From the NCBI GenBank assembly GCA_022820365.1, contig JAJEFO010000059.1, positions 1 through 48,644 of the forward strand: a stretch of DNA of 48,644 bases, written 5' to 3'. Shown here one piece after another: positions 9,329-18,313 of this stretch. A model generated the notes under the pieces. That model was not told where the DNA came from. It ran no database searches and worked only from the letters and a program-made list of their open reading frames with translations. Position 1 is the stretch's first letter. Every line of letters starts with the position of its first letter. This DNA is from Silicimonas sp. GTDB taxonomy: Bacteria; Pseudomonadota; Alphaproteobacteria; Rhodobacterales; Rhodobacteraceae. The position numbers and the translations under genes were made by a program.

Positions 9329-11569
9329 TCACGATCCGGCCTTCAGGGCCTCGAGAATTCGCGACGGTCGCATCGGCAGATCCTGCATGCGGACGCCGGC
9401 GGCATTCGAGACCGCGTTGGCTATGGCCGCGAGCGGCGGGCAGATCGAGGTCTCACCGACGCCGCGCACACCGTAGGGATGGCCCGGGTTCGGAACCTCG
9501 ACGATCACGGTATCGATCATCGGCAGATCCGAAGCCACGGGAATGCGGTAGTCCAGGAACCCTGCATTCTGCAATCGGCCGTCATCGTCGTACACGTATT
9601 CTTCGTTCAGCGCCCAGCCGATCCCCTGCGCAGCGCCGCCCTGGTACTGCCCCTCGACATAGGAAGGGTGTATCGCCTTGCCGGCATCCTGGACCACGGT
9701 GTAGCGCGTGATCGTCGTGGCGCCAGTTTCCCGGTCGACTTCGGCATCAACGATATGCGTGGCGAAGGAGACTCCGGCACCTTCAGGTGTCGCCTCGAAA
9801 TGGCCGACAATCGGACCGCCGGTCTTGCCCATGTCACGGGCGATCTCCTTGATCGGCATCGGATCGAAGTCTCCTGCATTGGGCCCGGAGGGAATCGCGC
9901 AGCCGTCGCGCCATTCCACCGCCTCCGCATCGATGCCCCACTTGGCGGCGGCGCGCTTGCAGAGCTTCTTGACCGTGTCGCGTGCCGCTTCGATCGTCGC
10001 GAGGCCGCTCGCATAGGTCACGCGCGAGCCATGGCTGATCTCGTTGTAACCCAGAGTCGCGGTATCGGCGATGGTCGTGCGCACATCCTCGTAGGGAATG
10101 CCGAGTTCCTCAGCAGCCATCATGCACATGGACGCGCGCGAGCCGCCGATGTCCGGCGTGCCAACCGAAAGCTGCACCGTGCCGTCTTCGGACAATGCCA
10201 GCTGCACCGCGGTCTCGCCAGCGTGGTTGAACCAGAAGCCGCAGGAAATGCCTCGACCTGCACCTTCAGCCAGCGGTGCGGAGAAATGCGGATGTTCCTT
10301 TGCGGCCTCCAGCGTTTCCACCAGTCCGATCCGGTCCCACGAGGGCCCAAAGTTCGCCTTGGTCCCCTCCCGGGAGGCATTCTTGAGACGCACGTCGATC
10401 GGATCCAGGCCGAGCCTGTTGCACAGCTCGTCAATGACGCTTTCAACAGCGAATGCCGCCATTGGCGAGCCCGGCGCGCGGTAAGCCGCCTGCTTGGGAC
10501 GATTCGTCATCACGTCATAGCCGACCTGGTGGACGTGCTTCAGCGCGTAGGGAGCAAAGGCGCACATCGCGGTGAATTCCATGGGTGCGCCCGGGAAGGC
10601 GCCGCCCTGGCAGCGGAATTCGCCGGAAGCGCCGGTGATGGTGCCGTCCTTCTTCATGCCGATCTTCACGTCCATCGAGGTGGACGCGGTCGGTCCGGTG
10701 GCTCGGAACACGTCCGCGCGCGGCATCACCAGCTTGACTGGCCTGTTTGCCTTGCGACTGAGTGCCAGCGCGACCGGCTCGATGAAGACTGCCGTCTTGC
10801 CGCCGAAGCCGCCGCCGATTTCCGACGCTGTCACCCGCAGCTTCGATGTCTCGATATCCAAGAGCGCGGCGCAGACCTTTTGCACGTTCCAGTGACCCTG
10901 CGTGCAGCACCACAGTTCGCCCCGGCCATCTGGGCCGAGCGTGCCAAGACAGGCATGGGGCTCGATGTATCCCTGGTGCGTTGCTTCGGTCGTGAATCTC
11001 TCCTCTATCACCAGGTCTGCCTCGGCAAAGCCATCCTCGGGATCACCGTGTCCCGAGTCATGGCAGCGCACGACATTCGGGTGCATGCCCGCCGGGACCG
11101 AACCATCGGCAGCGCCTTCACGGATCACGGGCGCGCCCTCCTGCATTGCTTTGTCCACGTCGGTGACGTGGGGCAGCACCTCGTATTCCACTTCGAGCAT
11201 CCTGGCGGCATCGCGCGCAGCAAGCGAGGACGTGGCGGCAATGGCGGCTACGGCGTGGCCATCATAGAGCGCCCGCTCGCCCGCCATGAGATTCTCCAGG
11301 ATGTTCCAGTTCTCGCCATCAAGGCCTTCGGCAAAATCCGCGCGCGTGACAACCGCCTTCACGCCGTGTGCGGCCTCGGCCTTCGAAGTGTCGATCTTGA
11401 CAATGCGCGCGTGGGCGTGCGGACTGCGGATGATGACCGCATGCAGCATGCCGGGCGCTGTCGCGTCGGCACCGAACCGGGCGCGGCCGGTCACCTTGTC
11501 GATCCCGTCCGGGCGGTCCGGTCGCGTTCCGACAACCTTGAATTCATCTTTCTCTTGGTCGAATGCCAT
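9329..11569 (-). CDS. Xanthine-oxidase-family molybdopterin-binding large subunit
   Basis: A 746-residue catalytic subunit of a molybdenum hydroxylase. The molybdopterin motif GGGFGGK is at 252-258, QGIGWALNEE at 648-657, and the active-site Glu lies in GVGE at 703-706. The loop AYRAPG at 362-367 differs from the AYRCSFR loop of form I carbon monoxide dehydrogenase and from the form II loop, so this is not a CO dehydrogenase despite the similar operon order. Such enzymes hydroxylate aldehydes, purines, N-heterocycles or aromatic acyl-CoA. The substrate cannot be assigned. The ATG shares one base with the TGA of the iron-sulfur subunit gene (TGATG), indicating coupled translation. Confidence 0.9.
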   Translation of the reverse strand: MAFDQEKDEFKVVGTRPDRPDGIDKVTGRARFGADATAPGMLHAVIIRSPHAHARIVKIDTSKAEAAHGVKAVVTRADFAEGLDGENWNILENLMAGERALYDGHAVAAIAATSSLAARDAARMLEVEYEVLPHVTDVDKAMQEGAPVIREGAADGSVPAGMHPNVVRCHDSGHGDPEDGFAEADLVIEERFTTEATHQGYIEPHACLGTLGPDGRGELWCCTQGHWNVQKVCAALLDIETSKLRVTASEIGGGFGGKTAVFIEPVALALSRKANRPVKLVMPRADVFRATGPTASTSMDVKIGMKKDGTITGASGEFRCQGGAFPGAPMEFTAMCAFAPYALKHVHQVGYDVMTNRPKQAAYRAPGSPMAAFAVESVIDELCNRLGLDPIDVRLKNASREGTKANFGPSWDRIGLVETLEAAKEHPHFSAPLAEGAGRGISCGFWFNHAGETAVQLALSEDGTVQLSVGTPDIGGSRASMCMMAAEELGIPYEDVRTTIADTATLGYNEISHGSRVTYASGLATIEAARDTVKKLCKRAAAKWGIDAEAVEWRDGCAIPSGPNAGDFDPMPIKEIARDMGKTGGPIVGHFEATPEGAGVSFATHIVDAEVDRETGATTITRYTVVQDAGKAIHPSYVEGQYQGGAAQGIGWALNEEYVYDDDGRLQNAGFLDYRIPVASDLPMIDTVIVEVPNPGHPYGVRGVGETSICPPLAAIANAVSNAAGVRMQDLPMRPSRILEALKAGS

Positions 11570-12042
11570 CAGGTAGCCTCCCTCATCTCGCCGGCCGCGT
11601 CGAGAACCGCGCGAATGATCTTGTCATAGCCTGTGCAGCGGCAGAGATTGCCGGCGAGCCAGTAGCGCACTTCGGTTTCGTTCGGGTCTGGGTTCCGCTC
11701 GAGCAGCGCCTTGGCGGCCACGAGAATGCCAGGCGTGCAGATTCCGCATTGCAACGCCGCGTGCTCGATGAACTTTCTCTGCAGCGGGTGCAGGTCCTCG
11801 CCGTCGGCTATGCCTTCGACAGTGCCGACTTCACGTCCCTTCGCTTCCGCGGCAAGGACGAGGCAGGAACAGACCGGGCGGCCGTCGAGGAGCACGGTGC
11901 AGGCACCGCAGTCACCGGTGCCGCAGCCTTCCTTTGCGCCGGTGAGTTCGAGCCGGTCACGCAACGCATCAAGCAGCGTCTCGCGCGGGTCGCACAGAAA
12001 CTCATGGGCATCGCCGTTAACGGTGGTCGAAACATGGATCAT
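11569..12042 (-). CDS. Molybdenum hydroxylase 2Fe-2S small subunit
   Basis: A 157-residue electron-transfer subunit. The N-terminal plant-type cluster is formed by GCGTGDCGACTV followed by a Cys in PVCSC, and the C-terminal helical domain carries QCGICTPG and NLCRCTGY for the second cluster. It passes electrons from the Mo site of the large subunit to the FAD subunit. It lies between the FAD and Mo subunit genes with a 3-bp gap upstream and a TGATG overlap downstream, the standard three-gene order. Confidence 0.93.
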   Translation of the reverse strand: MIHVSTTVNGDAHEFLCDPRETLLDALRDRLELTGAKEGCGTGDCGACTVLLDGRPVCSCLVLAAEAKGREVGTVEGIADGEDLHPLQRKFIEHAALQCGICTPGILVAAKALLERNPDPNETEVRYWLAGNLCRCTGYDKIIRAVLDAAGEMREAT

Positions 12043-12045
12043 TTG

Positions 12046-12903
12046 TCAGGCTCCTGCACGGTCATAGGCGATTTTCGCGGCCCGTCTGGCAAGAACGCCA
12101 GCCACCTGGGTTCGGAATGCCACGGTGCCGCGCTTGTCAGAGATGGGTCGGCAGGCAGCTTCGGCTGCCTTGGCAAGCGCTGCAAGCGCGGTGTCGTCGA
12201 GCGTCGAACCGACCAGCGTGGCACCTGCTTCTTCCACCAGCAATACGGTAGGTGCAACTGCACCGAGTGCCACGCGGGCCGCAGTGATCGATTCGCCATC
12301 GCGGCTGAGGCTCACGCCGGCACCTACAACGGCGATGTCCATTTCAGTTCTGGGAATGAAACGCAGATAAGCATCCCCACCACCTTCGCCTCGCGGAGGC
12401 AAGTTAACGGCACTCACCACCTCTCCAGCGTCGAGCGATGTCATGCCCGGTCCGGTTGGCACATCCTCGACCGCGATCTCGCGTTCGCCGGCTGGGCCGA
12501 CGACACTCACCGATGCGCTAGCCGCGATCATCGCGGGCACGCTGTCTGCAGCGGGCGAACCGTTGCAGAGATTGCCGACTAGGGTGCAACGCGCCTGAAT
12601 CTGTGTCGAGCCGATCAGTTCGAGCGCTTCCACGACACCCGGCCATTCGGCAGTCAATGCCTTGTGCTCTGCAAGTTCCGCACCGGACACGGCGGCACCG
12701 ATACGCCAGCCGCCGTCGCCACGCCTGGTTATGTCCCGCACCCCGGCAATCTGCTTGATGTCGATCAGGTCATCGGGTGTTACGAAATCGGATCGCAGCT
12801 GCACCAGGACATCGGTGCCACCCGCGAGAAACCGCGTAACTCCAGTGGCGGCAGCCGCGATGGCCGAGGCGTCCTCGAAACTGGTCGGTGTATGGTATCG
12901 CAT
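12046..12903 (-). CDS. Molybdenum hydroxylase FAD-binding medium subunit
   Basis: A 285-residue flavoprotein of the CoxM/XdhB type. FLAGGTDVLVQLR near residue 30 and TLVGNLCNGSPAAD near residue 110 are the two FAD-binding segments, followed by the CO-dehydrogenase flavoprotein C-terminal domain. It oxidises the iron-sulfur subunit and passes electrons to an acceptor. The start at 12903 is fixed by a strong GAGGAGG ribosome site four bases upstream; an in-frame ATG at 12918 is less likely. It is the first gene of the operon, so the promoter should lie in 12904-13100. Confidence 0.92.
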   Translation of the reverse strand: MRYHTPTSFEDASAIAAAATGVTRFLAGGTDVLVQLRSDFVTPDDLIDIKQIAGVRDITRRGDGGWRIGAAVSGAELAEHKALTAEWPGVVEALELIGSTQIQARCTLVGNLCNGSPAADSVPAMIAASASVSVVGPAGEREIAVEDVPTGPGMTSLDAGEVVSAVNLPPRGEGGGDAYLRFIPRTEMDIAVVGAGVSLSRDGESITAARVALGAVAPTVLLVEEAGATLVGSTLDDTALAALAKAAEAACRPISDKRGTVAFRTQVAGVLARRAAKIAYDRAGA

Positions 12904-13550
12904 CTTTCCTCCTCGCATGCTCCGCCGACTCGATGCCGCTGCGGAGCGTCACGCACGCGGGATAGTTGGCAAATTCCGAATGGGCGCACAAGCGCGAATG
13001 GCATGCCGCGGAACTGTTGCCCTGCGGTGCACCCTGCTACCAGTTCGGGACACGAAGGCCAAGGGCGACTGGCGAGAGAACGGCGACAAATATGAATGCA
13101 CGCGGCGTCGAGACGGAGCACGCCGCACGCGGAGCTGGCATGCCCCGCGCGTGGGCATTTTCGGTGCCGCAAAGCGCTCAAGAACGACCTGAAGGGACCG
13201 TTGGATCTTGATGCCAAAGTTGACCGCGCGGCTTCGTTCGTGGATCGGCAGGAGCGCAGCACAGCGTCCCCAGATGATGGCATTTTCGTGACAAGCATGG
13301 CCGAACACTGGGCACGAGTGGCTACCACGGGGCGATCGATCCGATCCTGGCATCTAGATTTCCATGACGAGCATTCTCGGCAGCGGCACCATCCGACCTG
13401 TAGTCATCGGCCCGTGCCAACATCCGTGCAGATGAGGAAGGAGACACCCGCGCGCGGCCAATTGAGCATTTCGACGGCGATGTGGACCGCGGCCAGGACA
13501 AACGAGGCGGTCACGATGACTGACGGAACGGCTGTGACCAATTCCTCTGG
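12904..13550. other. Intergenic region between Mo-hydroxylase operon and rnc
   Basis: About 650 bp. It should contain the promoter of the molybdenum hydroxylase operon. Where many alphaproteobacteria carry era directly after rnc, no era frame is present. A short hydrophobic minus frame right after rnc (ELVTAVPSVIVTASFVLAAV...) has only a TTG candidate placed too close to a ribosome-site-like sequence to be convincing. No other gene could be supported. Confidence 0.45.
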
Positions 13551-14228
13551 CTAATGCAGCTGCTTCAGGAGAATCCGCGCCGCGCCCTGCTCGGCAGTGC
13601 GCTTCAGCGGGGCGGTTGCAGTGGCTGATTCTCCAGTTGTCAGCAGCACTTCCACCGTAAAAACCGGCGCGTGGGCCGGGCCTTCCTGCTTGACTACAGT
13701 GTAGGTCGGCGGCGGCTGTCCGCGTGCCTGCGCCCATTCCTGAAGGCTTGTCTTTGCATCCTTCGCGTCCTTCTCGACATTCTGGATGTGATCGTTCCAG
13801 AGTCGCAGCACCACGTCCCGCGCGACCACGAAGCCCGCATCAAGATGCACCGCTGCGATCACCGCTTCCATCGCGTCTCCAAGAAGCGTCTCTTTCCAGC
13901 GGCCGCCGGATCTCATTTCTGATCGCCCGAGCTTCAGAACTGCACCCAAATCGATCTCACGGGCCACTTCGGCACAGGTCTCATGACGAACGAGAGCATT
14001 CAGCCTGGGCGCAAGCTGGCCCTCGTTCGCACCTTCGTCGGCGGTCATGAGCGCTTCCGCAATCACCAATCCCAGGATCCTGTCTCCGAGAAACTCCAGC
14101 CGCTGGTTGTCAGGTCGCGTAGGTGACGATGTCGAAGCGTGCGTCACGGCGCGCACAAGCAGTTCAGGATCGTTGAACTCGTGGCCGAGCCGCTTGGCGA
14201 AACTGGCAAGCTCGGGACTGAGGGCCAT
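13551..14228 (-). CDS. rnc: Ribonuclease III
   Basis: A 225-residue double-strand-specific RNase that processes rRNA precursors and regulatory RNAs. The signature [10 protein letters not shown] (residues 41-50) carries the metal-binding acidic residues, and [16 protein letters not shown] holds the later catalytic Glu. The C-terminal ~70 residues ([17 protein letters not shown] ... AARILLKQL) are the dsRNA-binding domain. The ATG at 14228 overlaps the lepB stop (TGATG); a TTG one codon earlier is not needed. In many relatives era follows directly, but not here. Confidence 0.95.
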   Translation of the reverse strand: MALSPELASFAKRLGHEFNDPELLVRAVTHASTSSPTRPDNQRLEFLGDRILGLVIAEALMTADEGANEGQLAPRLNALVRHETCAEVAREIDLGAVLKLGRSEMRSGGRWKETLLGDAMEAVIAAVHLDAGFVVARDVVLRLWNDHIQNVEKDAKDAKTSLQEWAQARGQPPPTYTVVKQEGPAHAPVFTVEVLLTTGESATATAPLKRTAEQGAARILLKQLH

Positions 14229-15016
14229 CAATCAATCCGCTTGAAGAACCGATCTGGACGCCACGTCCAGACAAAGAACAGGGATCGACCCGCCGAAGAG
14301 AACATCACTCGGTCAGCGCGGCCGATCAAATGATCGTATGGAACGAAACCAACGCCGCCGAATTCATGCCGAACCCGGCTGTCGGTCGAGTTGTCCCGGT
14401 TGTCGCCGACAAAGAAGTAATGCTCTTCGGGCACGGTGAAGACGCCAGTGTCGTCGAGCCGTCCGTCAAAAACGTTCAGGACCGAATGCTGCACGCCGTT
14501 GGGCAGCGTCGCGACTGCCTTCTCCTTTGAGCAGGTTCCGCCCAAGCCTACGGCACCCTCCTGGCACAGTGGGAATGAGCCGATCGGACCCTGCCGCTCA
14601 TAGGTTTCGGCGAAGGAGCCGTCTTCCTCCTGCGGCACGCGGGATCCGTTCAGAAAGAGGTGGCCATCCCGCATCTGGACTGTGTCGCCGGGCAATCCGA
14701 CAACCCGCTTGATGAAGTCCTGCCCGTTCACTGGATGCCGAAAGACCGCCACGTCTCCGCGCTCCGGTTCGCTTCCCAGGATCCTCCCGTCGAACGGGCA
14801 CATGGAGAAGGGACAGGAGTATTGCGAATACCCGTAGGCCATCTTGTTGACGAACAGGAAATCGCCGATGAGCAGCGTGTCCTTCATGGAACCGGACGGA
14901 ATCCAGAAAGGCTGGAAGAAGACCGTGCGAAACACTCCGGCAATGAGGAGTGCGTAGACGACCGTCTTGACCGTCTCAACAATGCCTTCCTTCAAGCCAC
15001 CTGTTCCTTTGCTCAT
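14228..15016 (-). CDS. lepB: Signal peptidase I
   Basis: A 262-residue inner-membrane protease that removes signal peptides from secreted proteins. One N-terminal membrane span ([16 protein letters not shown]) precedes the catalytic Ser43 in [11 protein letters not shown] and the general-base Lys103 in [25 protein letters not shown] is the conserved box E. A Cys-containing insert ([12 protein letters not shown]) is common in alphaproteobacterial LepB. It lies between acpS (95 bp upstream) and rnc (overlapping), the classical acpS-lepB-rnc order. Confidence 0.96.
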   Translation of the reverse strand: MSKGTGGLKEGIVETVKTVVYALLIAGVFRTVFFQPFWIPSGSMKDTLLIGDFLFVNKMAYGYSQYSCPFSMCPFDGRILGSEPERGDVAVFRHPVNGQDFIKRVVGLPGDTVQMRDGHLFLNGSRVPQEEDGSFAETYERQGPIGSFPLCQEGAVGLGGTCSKEKAVATLPNGVQHSVLNVFDGRLDDTGVFTVPEEHYFFVGDNRDNSTDSRVRHEFGGVGFVPYDHLIGRADRVMFSSAGRSLFFVWTWRPDRFFKRID

Positions 15017-15111
15017 TTGACCTGCCTCAGTTGTTTCGGCGCTTTCTGGTTGTCTCGCAATGGCAAGTCAAGGCGAGAGCGTCGGCAGCCGTTGACCGTC
15101 GTGCAAGGCGA

Positions 15112-15525
15112 TCACGAGGGATCGTCCGACCGCGGCAATGCTTCGATCACAACAACGGCCTGTGCCCACGGATGATCGTCGGTGAGCGTTACGTGGATGA
15201 CGGCCTCGTGCCCTTCGGGCGTCAGTTCGGCAAGCCGGTCGGCCGCCCATCCGGTGACATGCATGACTGGCTGCCCGGACCTGCGGTTTGTCACTGACAT
15301 GTCCTTCCAGGCAATGCCCATCCTGAGCCCGGTTCCGAGCGCCTTGGAGCAGGCCTCCTTTGCGGCCCAGCGCTTTGCATAGGTGCCTGCCGTGTCCTTT
15401 CGTTGCTCAGCCTTGGCCTGCTCGATTTCGGTGAAGACCCGGTTGCGAAACCTGTCGCCGAACCGTTCCAGCGTACGTTCGATCCGTTCGATGTTGCAGA
15501 TGTCGGTGCCGATGCCAATGATCAT
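15112..15525 (-). CDS. acpS: Holo-[acyl-carrier-protein] synthase
   Basis: A 137-residue phosphopantetheinyl transferase that moves 4'-phosphopantetheine from CoA to the serine of apo-ACP in the cytoplasm. [15 protein letters not shown] provides the Mg-binding Asp8, and [16 protein letters not shown] (51-66) holds the conserved Glu57 and Lys. The length is typical. The ATG at 15525 fits the family start; the frame is open further upstream but that part resembles nothing. The usual upstream partner pdxJ is absent. Confidence 0.95.
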   Translation of the reverse strand: MIIGIGTDICNIERIERTLERFGDRFRNRVFTEIEQAKAEQRKDTAGTYAKRWAAKEACSKALGTGLRMGIAWKDMSVTNRRSGQPVMHVTGWAADRLAELTPEGHEAVIHVTLTDDHPWAQAVVVIEALPRSDDPS

Positions 15526-16275
15526 GGATCGCTCATGATCGCCTTGGGAAAGAACCTCGCCGCGACTCGCGCCGGCAAGGCTTTGACGAAGGATGATGGC
15601 GGCAGCAGGTACGACCGGCAAATCCAAGCCCGACCAAAGGAAACTTGCTTAATGCAATTCACTTGCAATCCGTTTTCAAAAGTGCCCATTCCTTCGCCAC
15701 CCGCCCCTGGAGAGCCTGATTTCAAACCTGCAGTTCTTGCTCCAACTTTCGCTGTGAATGGCGCATCACGCGCCCGTTCCGCCGGAGAGTAGCGAGCCCT
15801 CAAGACTACAACTCGAAGCGTGTTCGTTGACCAGTCGCAGGACGGGGAGACCACCTGTTTTTCGAAATCGCATCCACTTCAAGCATATCCTGATCCACCC
15901 CAATAACACCCTCAGATCAACATGCAGCAGGCATTCTAGGATCCCCTGGGAATGTCGAACACCCGAGATCCGGAATCCTGACTTCTTCGACAATCCCAAA
16001 CAATTTTCCTGGGGATTGAGTCCATGATTACCCAATGCGACGGCTTTGGACGCCCCCAATCCTGATGCCGTCTATTTTGCCGCGGTACCGCGTCCAAATG
16101 ACGTCCTCGACGGACTTGCCAACTTCTCCTGACACTTCGATGTGCATCTGTCCTCCAAGGCAAGGGCATGTGCATGCGAAACGCGCTACAAACAGACGCT
16201 ATCATTCATGCAGCAAGCGTCGCAACGTGGCTTACGGGAAACGGTGGCTTAGGGGAGATGTGGCCGACAAGTCAT
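15526..16275. other. Intergenic region upstream of acpS
   Basis: About 750 bp where relatives often have pdxJ; no pdxJ sequence is visible. It contains an inverted repeat of nine bases (TTTGGACGC at 16045-16053 with its complement at 16090-16098), a seven-base inverted repeat at 15991-15997/16012-16018, and the small frame annotated at 16028-16147. Otherwise nothing can be supported. Confidence 0.4.
16028..16147 (-). CDS. Possible small protein or gene remnant (39 aa)
   Basis: A minus frame starting at an ATG with a GGAGG site four bases upstream and encoding MHIEVSGEVGKSVEDV ... KIDGIRIGGVQSRRIG. The alternating beta-like pattern and the GIRIGG end look like real protein more than the shadow frames around it. 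The end loosely recalls the last strand of PhzF-type isomerases, which would make it a C-terminal remnant instead of a small gene. The frame continues open upstream with a Cys-rich stretch. Function unknown and existence uncertain. Confidence 0.3.
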   Translation of the reverse strand: MHIEVSGEVGKSVEDVIWTRYRGKIDGIRIGGVQSRRIG

Positions 16276-17394
16276 TCAATCGAGCGAGAAATACTCAGCC
16301 AATTCCCCCAGCATTCCGCTGTATGCGGTTTCCAGATGCCGGTTTGGCTGCCGCTTTGCGAAGATTTCCCCGAACGGATCGGGCGCAGTGATGGTGCTTC
16401 CCGAAAGTTCCTCAAGAACGGCATGGCCGCAAAAGGGCACGTAGACTTCCGAATAGCCGCCTTCGTGCACGAGCACGAGACGGTCGCCGCAGAGGCTCGC
16501 AGCCGCATCCATGACCTGCCGGGTCATGACCCGAAACGTCTCTACGGTCGCAAGCATGCGCGACAACGGATCAATGGCGGCTGCATCGAAGCCGCAGGCA
16601 ACTATGATTGCGTCTGGCCTGAATTGATCAAGTGCGGGCAGAACGATGCGTTCGACCGCCTCCACATAGGTGGCATGGCCCGCACCTGGCGGAAGCGGCA
16701 CGTTGATGTTGGCTCCTTCGCCGGCACCCTCGCCTCGTATTTCGGAGGCGCCTGTATCGACCGGATAGTTGCGTTCCTGGTGCAGCGAGATTGTGAATGT
16801 GTCCGGATCCTCGATGAATATCGCCTCTGTGCCGTTTCCGTGATGCACGTCCCAATCCAGCACCGCCACGCGGTCGACTTTGCCTTCGGCGCGGGCGGCG
16901 CGAACTGCAATGGCGATATTGTTGAGCAGGCAGAAGCCGTTCGGCCAGTCCGGAAGGCAATGATGCCCCGGCGGACGGGAAAGCGCGTATGCATTCGACG
17001 CGCGCCCGTCGAGCACCGCGAATAGCGCCGCCTTGGCGAGACCTGCGGAAAGAGTTGCAATTTCGAAACCACCCTTGGCGAAGGGCGTTCGCAATCCGAG
17101 CTCTCCGCCTCCCGCATCAGACATTTCCTTGAAATTCCGGAGGAACGCGTGCGGGTGGACACGAACAAGATCTTCATGAGTCGCGGGGTCGGCACCCTGT
17201 GCATCCAGTTCTTGAATCAGGCCGGTTACGTCGAGGAGGTTCTTGAGACGCCGCTTGGTTTCCGGGTGTTCCGGAAGCCCCCCGGCAACAAGCGGCTGGA
17301 CAAGGTCACCGACGGGGAGCGTGAAGGCATAGTTCCCGCCACCATGCCAGAAACACCGCTCGTCCCAAAAAAACGCCGTACGTGCCACCACCAT
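16276..17394 (-). CDS. Histone-deacetylase-like amidohydrolase (class II type)
   Basis: A 372-residue zinc amidohydrolase of the HDAC / acetylpolyamine amidohydrolase superfamily. RPPGHHCLPDWPNGFC holds the catalytic His pair (144, 145). LDWDVHHGNG gives zinc ligands Asp182 and His184, and CGFDAAAIDPL gives Asp270. EGGY ends in the transition-state Tyr314. All catalytic residues are present, so it should be active on an N-acetyl amine such as an acetylpolyamine or acetyl-lysine; the true substrate is unknown. A GAGAGGGG ribosome site supports the start. A MaoC-type gene lies 165 bp upstream in the same direction. Confidence 0.9.
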   Translation of the reverse strand: MVVARTAFFWDERCFWHGGGNYAFTLPVGDLVQPLVAGGLPEHPETKRRLKNLLDVTGLIQELDAQGADPATHEDLVRVHPHAFLRNFKEMSDAGGGELGLRTPFAKGGFEIATLSAGLAKAALFAVLDGRASNAYALSRPPGHHCLPDWPNGFCLLNNIAIAVRAARAEGKVDRVAVLDWDVHHGNGTEAIFIEDPDTFTISLHQERNYPVDTGASEIRGEGAGEGANINVPLPPGAGHATYVEAVERIVLPALDQFRPDAIIVACGFDAAAIDPLSRMLATVETFRVMTRQVMDAAASLCGDRLVLVHEGGYSEVYVPFCGHAVLEELSGSTITAPDPFGEIFAKRQPNRHLETAYSGMLGELAEYFSLD

Positions 17395-17559
17395 CCCCTC
17401 TCTTCTTCATCATATTGATCGGACGTCATGTCGGTGCTACGATAGGGCCGCCTGCATCGAATGGCCAATGCCAAGATCGATGTCATGGATCTTCATCAGC
17501 AACGAGTCTACCTGCAGCTCTGCAGGCCAGCGTCGGCAATGGCATTCACGAACTCGAAT

Positions 17560-18003
17560 TCAGTCGAATTTCCGGCTCGGCGCGAGCACGAGAGCCCCGC
17601 CCTTCAGGACGACCTTGTCATCCACTGCACATTGGCAGTCGAGGCTTACGCGGCGGCGGGAATAGTCGATTTCCCGGACCTCAACCTCCGTCACGACCGT
17701 ATCGCCGGGATGAACCGGGGCCATAAACTTGAGATCCTGTGCGAGATAGACGGTGCCGTGACCAGGCAACTGCTCACCGATGACGGCGGAAATCAACGAT
17801 GCAGTCAGCATGCCGTGCGCGATGCGGCCGCCAAAAATCGTCTCCTGCGCGTACTCCTCGTCTACATGCACGGGATTGTGGTCCGTCGAGACCTCGGCAA
17901 ACAGGTGGATGTCACGATCGGTCACCTGCTTCCGCAGTGACCGTCGCATGCCGATCTCCAGATCTTCGATGCAGATCGTGCCGCGTTGCAAGTTGTCGAG
18001 CAT
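17560..18003 (-). CDS. MaoC-family (R)-specific enoyl-CoA hydratase
   Basis: A 147-residue hot-dog-fold protein. The hydratase-2 motif is complete: STDHNPVHVDEEYA carries the catalytic Asp41 and His46, and FGGRIAHGMLTASLIS follows as in PhaJ-type enzymes. It should hydrate trans-2-enoyl-CoA to (R)-3-hydroxyacyl-CoA, feeding fatty-acid or polyhydroxyalkanoate pathways. The ATG at 18003 fits the family start; another ATG at 18039 would add twelve residues, and neither has a strong ribosome site. It shares an AT-rich divergent promoter region with pncB. Confidence 0.88.
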   Translation of the reverse strand: MLDNLQRGTICIEDLEIGMRRSLRKQVTDRDIHLFAEVSTDHNPVHVDEEYAQETIFGGRIAHGMLTASLISAVIGEQLPGHGTVYLAQDLKFMAPVHPGDTVVTEVEVREIDYSRRRVSLDCQCAVDDKVVLKGGALVLAPSRKFD

Positions 18004-18313
18004 GGAGCAAGCGTCCGAATTCTTGTTGCGGTGCAGCATACTGGTTCAGCCGACCGGCTGCAATCGCAATAGTAACTTTAGTTCATTTTCACGCACAAAT
18101 ATGAAATTAAATTGCGTTCCAGATTTCTCAACTCAGGAACTGATCCAACCTGGTTAAGCGAGAAACATGCAGACTTTCCGACACCGGCCGAAAATTTGAC
18201 CGATGCCGAAAATCCCACTCCAGACGGGGTCATCCCGACCAACATGGCCCGGACGACATGCTGGACAATTCTCGCAATTGCTTGGCAAAAGGCCATGTCT
18301 AAGGAGATCGCTC
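18004..18313. promoter_or_regulatory. Divergent promoter region of maoC-like gene and pncB
   Basis: About 310 bp between head-to-head genes, with the most AT-rich stretch at 18065-18130. It must carry promoters for both genes. Candidate boxes (a TTGACC at about 18196 for pncB) are weak. No operator-like palindrome or riboswitch fold was recognised. Confidence 0.4.

Noticed and set aside
9170-11629. 819-codon plus-strand frame opposite the molybdenum hydroxylase large subunit
   Set aside because: It is the antisense shadow of a gene with complete molybdopterin motifs.
13440-13550. Short hydrophobic minus frame directly after rnc
   Set aside because: Only a TTG one base from a GAGGA sequence could start it; too weak to call, and it is not era.
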